Shown in pieces: positions 5,920-7,180 of a stretch of 7,180 nucleotides of DNA. Numbering within the stretch: the stretch's first letter is position 1; each line of letters begins with the position of its first letter. Made by a program: the position numbers and the translations under genes. The stretch lies in the NCBI GenBank assembly GCA_004282995.1, contig SHLU01000124.1, positions 1 through 7,180 of the forward strand. Direction: 5' to 3'. This stretch comes from Sphingomonadaceae bacterium. Its GTDB lineage: Bacteria > Pseudomonadota > Alphaproteobacteria > Sphingomonadales > Sphingomonadaceae. The notes below the pieces were generated by a model that saw only the letters and a program-made list of their open reading frames with translations, did no database searches and had not been told where the DNA came from.

Positions 5920-6750
5920 GGGCAGCCAGCGCTGCTTCTTGGAAAACCTGAGATAGCCTGCATTTACGCCGAGCCGCAGACCTGCTCCGACCCGGATCGG
6001 AATGAGGACCACATTACCCTTGCGCAGATAGCCCGCGTGCACGCCGCCGATCAGATAGGCCTGACCCTCACCGGCGGGATAACGCTCGTAAAGCTCTTCG
6101 CTGTCATACAAATTGTAAACCAGAACGAAGGTGTTGCCGGCATTGGCCCCAGCGTCGATGCCAATCGACGGCCCAGTCCAGTATACCGGCTTTTCGCCTT
6201 CGACTGCGTGATAAAGTGTACCCGAGCCGTAGCGTGCGCCGACAATGAATGCGCCGCCAGCTTCGCGTCCGACAATGTAGGCATTGGGCTCGCCCTGCTC
6301 GGCCAGCAGTTTCTGGATCATCCGCGCCAGATCTTCTGCGCCTTCGCCGAACAGGCCTTCAGCCGCTCCGATCAGATCGTCTTCGGCATATGTGCTCTTG
6401 GCGGCTTGCGATGTCTTGGCCCGGACAGGTGCACCGGCAGGAGCAGCAACTGTTTCCGAATTCCATTGCTCGACCACGCCAGGATCAGACCAGCTTGGCG
6501 CGACTGCTGCGTCATCGTTTACCGATGGGCCGGTCGCGATGGAGGGTTTTGCGGAAGTGGCTATGCTCCCGGAAGGTGCCGGCTGACCGTACACCGATTG
6601 CCCTCCGGGCTGTTCGACGAGGTCCCCGTCAATGGCGGTGTCGGGATCGATTGTCTCGACACCCTGGGCAGCGAGCGGCGCAGCGAGCAACGCTGCACCG
6701 GCAGTAATCGCGGCGAAAGCGGTGCGGGCGGTGCGCCACAGATGCAACAT
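5914..6750 (-). CDS. eipA: EipA, DUF1134 periplasmic envelope-integrity protein
   Basis: The 278-residue product carries a DUF1134 domain. In Brucella abortus this family member (EipA) is a soluble periplasmic eight-stranded beta-barrel needed for envelope stress resistance, activated by the cell-cycle regulator CtrA. Here residues 1-28 are a signal peptide (basic start, Ala-rich core, cleavage near PLAAQG). Residues 30-120 are a low-complexity linker rich in Pro, Ser, Ala and Gly. The domain spans about 123-278 and includes GEPNAYIVGREAGGAFIVGARYGSG-like strands split by glycines, a VYWTGPSIGIDAGANAG block, LIGGVHAGYLRKGNVVLIPIRVGAGLRLGVNAGYLRF-type repeats, and the usual aromatic-Pro-Phe ending (RWLPF). 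ATG 6750 is supported by AAGGGA nine bases upstream. It lies upstream of the aminotransferase on the same strand. Confidence 0.93.
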   Translation of the reverse strand: MLHLWRTARTAFAAITAGAALLAAPLAAQGVETIDPDTAIDGDLVEQPGGQSVYGQPAPSGSIATSAKPSIATGPSVNDDAAVAPSWSDPGVVEQWNSETVAAPAGAPVRAKTSQAAKSTYAEDDLIGAAEGLFGEGAEDLARMIQKLLAEQGEPNAYIVGREAGGAFIVGARYGSGTLYHAVEGEKPVYWTGPSIGIDAGANAGNTFVLVYNLYDSEELYERYPAGEGQAYLIGGVHAGYLRKGNVVLIPIRVGAGLRLGVNAGYLRFSKKQRWLPF

Positions 6751-6756
6751 GATTGT

Positions 6757-6867
6757 GATTCCCTTCCACGAGGGGCGGCATGCCCCTCACATGGCAGAAG
6801 AATCCTTTGCCGCTGACCCTTCAATGAACGAACGACGAAGCGAATCGAAAACGCGGTGAAGCGAGTC
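6757..6867 (-). promoter_or_regulatory. eipA upstream region with four GANTC sites
   Basis: GANTC, the site of the alphaproteobacterial cell-cycle methylase CcrM, occurs at 6757-6761, 6800-6804, 6842-6846 and 6863-6867. The first overlaps the ribosome binding site AAGGGA (6765-6760). By eye I find only about eight others in the rest of the window. No TTAA-based CtrA box is present. A promoter cannot be fixed; TTGAAG at about 6823-6818 is a possible -35 without a convincing -10. The regulatory reading is inference. Confidence 0.4.
6770..6788 (-). repeat. 7-bp hairpin just upstream of the eipA ribosome binding site
   Basis: GAGGGGC and GCCCCTC form a perfect GC-rich stem around a 5-base loop. 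In the eipA transcript it would end four bases before AAGGGA. There is no T run, so it is not an intrinsic terminator. It may protect the 5' end or influence initiation. Confidence 0.5.
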
Positions 6868-6870
6868 ACA
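6855..6870. promoter_or_regulatory. CRP/FNR-like palindrome
   Basis: GGTGA-N6-TCACA matches the CRP consensus TGTGA-N6-TCACA at nine of ten positions, with a perfect GTGA/TCAC core. It lies about 105 bases before eipA and about 110 before the tRNA, so eipA is the likelier target. Binding is untested and chance is possible. Confidence 0.3.
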
Positions 6871-6923
6871 CAGGCGACGCGAGCATGCCGCGGATTGATT
6901 TCGTGCCGGACACGCGAGCCCCC

Positions 6924-6952
6924 TTGCCCCAACCTAAAGCCGTGGCTATAGC
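6924..6952 (+). promoter_or_regulatory. Promoter of the tRNA-Ser gene
   Basis: TTGCCC (6924-6929) and TATAGC (6947-6952) are separated by 17 bases, with GCTATAGCGC around the -10 as often seen before stable-RNA genes in this group. Transcription would start near 6959, giving a leader of about 23 bases. That leader contains a small GCATG/CATGC inverted repeat (6969-6981) touching the tRNA 5' end. Confidence 0.55.
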
Positions 6953-6981
6953 GCGCCCCTCGCAGCCGGCATGCGTCATGC

Positions 6982-7073
6982 GGAGACGTGGGTGAGTGGC
7001 TGAAACCAGTTCCCTGCTAAGGAACCATACCTGGTAACGGGTATCGAGGGTTCGAATCCCTCCGTCTCCGCCA
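6982..7073 (+). tRNA. tRNA-Ser(GCT), CCA encoded
   Basis: The 92-base gene folds as a class II tRNA. The acceptor stem is GGAGACG (6982-6988) with CGTCTCC (7063-7069). The D stem is GGT/ACC (6991-6993, 7005-7007) and the anticodon stem GTTCC/GGAAC (7009-7013, 7021-7025) around CTGCTAA. Anticodon GCT is at 7016-7018, reading AGC and AGU. The long variable arm ATACC/GGTAT (7027-7031, 7040-7044) is the serine hallmark. The T arm is GAGGG/CCCTC around TTCGAAT (7046-7062). The discriminator is G7070 and CCA at 7071-7073 is encoded. It converges on acs with only ten bases between. Confidence 0.97.
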
Positions 7074-7083
7074 CTTCCCTCAT

Positions 7084-7180
7084 TCAGCCGGCGACGGCTC
7101 CTGCGATCAGCGCTTCGACCACCGCAGGCTCGGCCAGCGTCGAGGTGTCGCCGACCTTGTCGGATTCGCCTTCTGCTATC
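7084..7180 (-). CDS. acs: Acetyl-CoA synthetase, C-terminal end (partial)
   Basis: Reading the minus strand from the right edge gives 31 codons to a TGA at 7086-7084. The peptide contains KVGDTSTLAEPAVVEAL, which is the characteristic C-terminal GDTSTLADPxVV segment of acetyl-CoA synthetase, the enzyme joining acetate and CoA using ATP. It falls in the C-terminal domain, just after the conserved lysine region controlled by acetylation, which would lie outside the window. The remainder of the gene is not seen. Identification rests on this short but distinctive motif. Confidence 0.85.
   Translation of the reverse strand, partial: IAEGESDKVGDTSTLAEPAVVEALIAGAVAG

Noticed and set aside
5815..6816. 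Open frame of 333 codons on the plus strand opposite eipA
   Set aside because: It covers eipA, which has a signal peptide, a DUF1134 domain and a ribosome binding site. The antisense product has no recognisable domain.
6826..6850. Run of repeated CGAA units upstream of eipA
   Set aside because: CGAA recurs at 6829, 6836, 6841 and 6846 with uneven spacing, so it is not a true tandem repeat. It may be low complexity.
7046..7073. tRNA-Ser 3' end as an integration site
   Set aside because: tRNA-Ser genes are common integrase targets, but acs follows directly with no integrase or duplicated tRNA end, so no island is inserted on this side.

Overview
The window is about 7.2 kb of GC-rich chromosomal DNA. 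The gene content points to an alphaproteobacterium, most likely Sphingomonadales and probably Erythrobacteraceae: a DUF1134/EipA periplasmic protein, a secreted ankyrin protein of a type I know from that group, an alphaproteobacterial-style aromatic/aspartate aminotransferase, and an encoded CCA on the tRNA. The taxonomic call is inference from protein style. No mobile element, CRISPR array or phage gene is visible, and the region reads as housekeeping backbone.

Layout. Positions 1-587 (minus) hold a secreted ankyrin-repeat protein cut by the left edge. A short divergent intergenic gap follows. Positions 672-4508 (plus) hold six tightly packed genes: a SCO-family copper chaperone lipoprotein, a YcgN-type CxxCxxCC protein, a YgjP-like zinc metalloprotease, a single-pass membrane protein of unknown function, ribD and ribE (riboflavin synthase alpha). 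Junctions are a 13-base overlap, a GTGA overlap, a 30-base gap, a TAATG overlap and direct abutment, so this looks like one transcript. Positions 4649-5827 (minus) hold a class I aminotransferase. Positions 5914-6750 (minus) hold eipA. Positions 6982-7073 (plus) hold a tRNA-Ser(GCT) with a recognisable promoter. Positions 7084-7180 (minus) hold the C-terminal end of acetyl-CoA synthetase.

How the genes fit together. RibD performs the second and third steps of flavin synthesis and RibE the last; ribBA and ribH are absent here and must lie elsewhere. The SCO protein serves cytochrome oxidase copper-site assembly. The two proteins after it are widely conserved but poorly understood. The envelope gene eipA has the most structured upstream region in the window: four GANTC (CcrM-type) sites in 111 bases, a CRP/FNR-like palindrome and a 7-bp hairpin just before the ribosome binding site.

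I found no evidence of a wholly new system. The best leads are the eipA upstream region, the conserved unknown membrane protein between the protease and ribD, and several lineage-type active-site variants in RibD, the protease and the aminotransferase.
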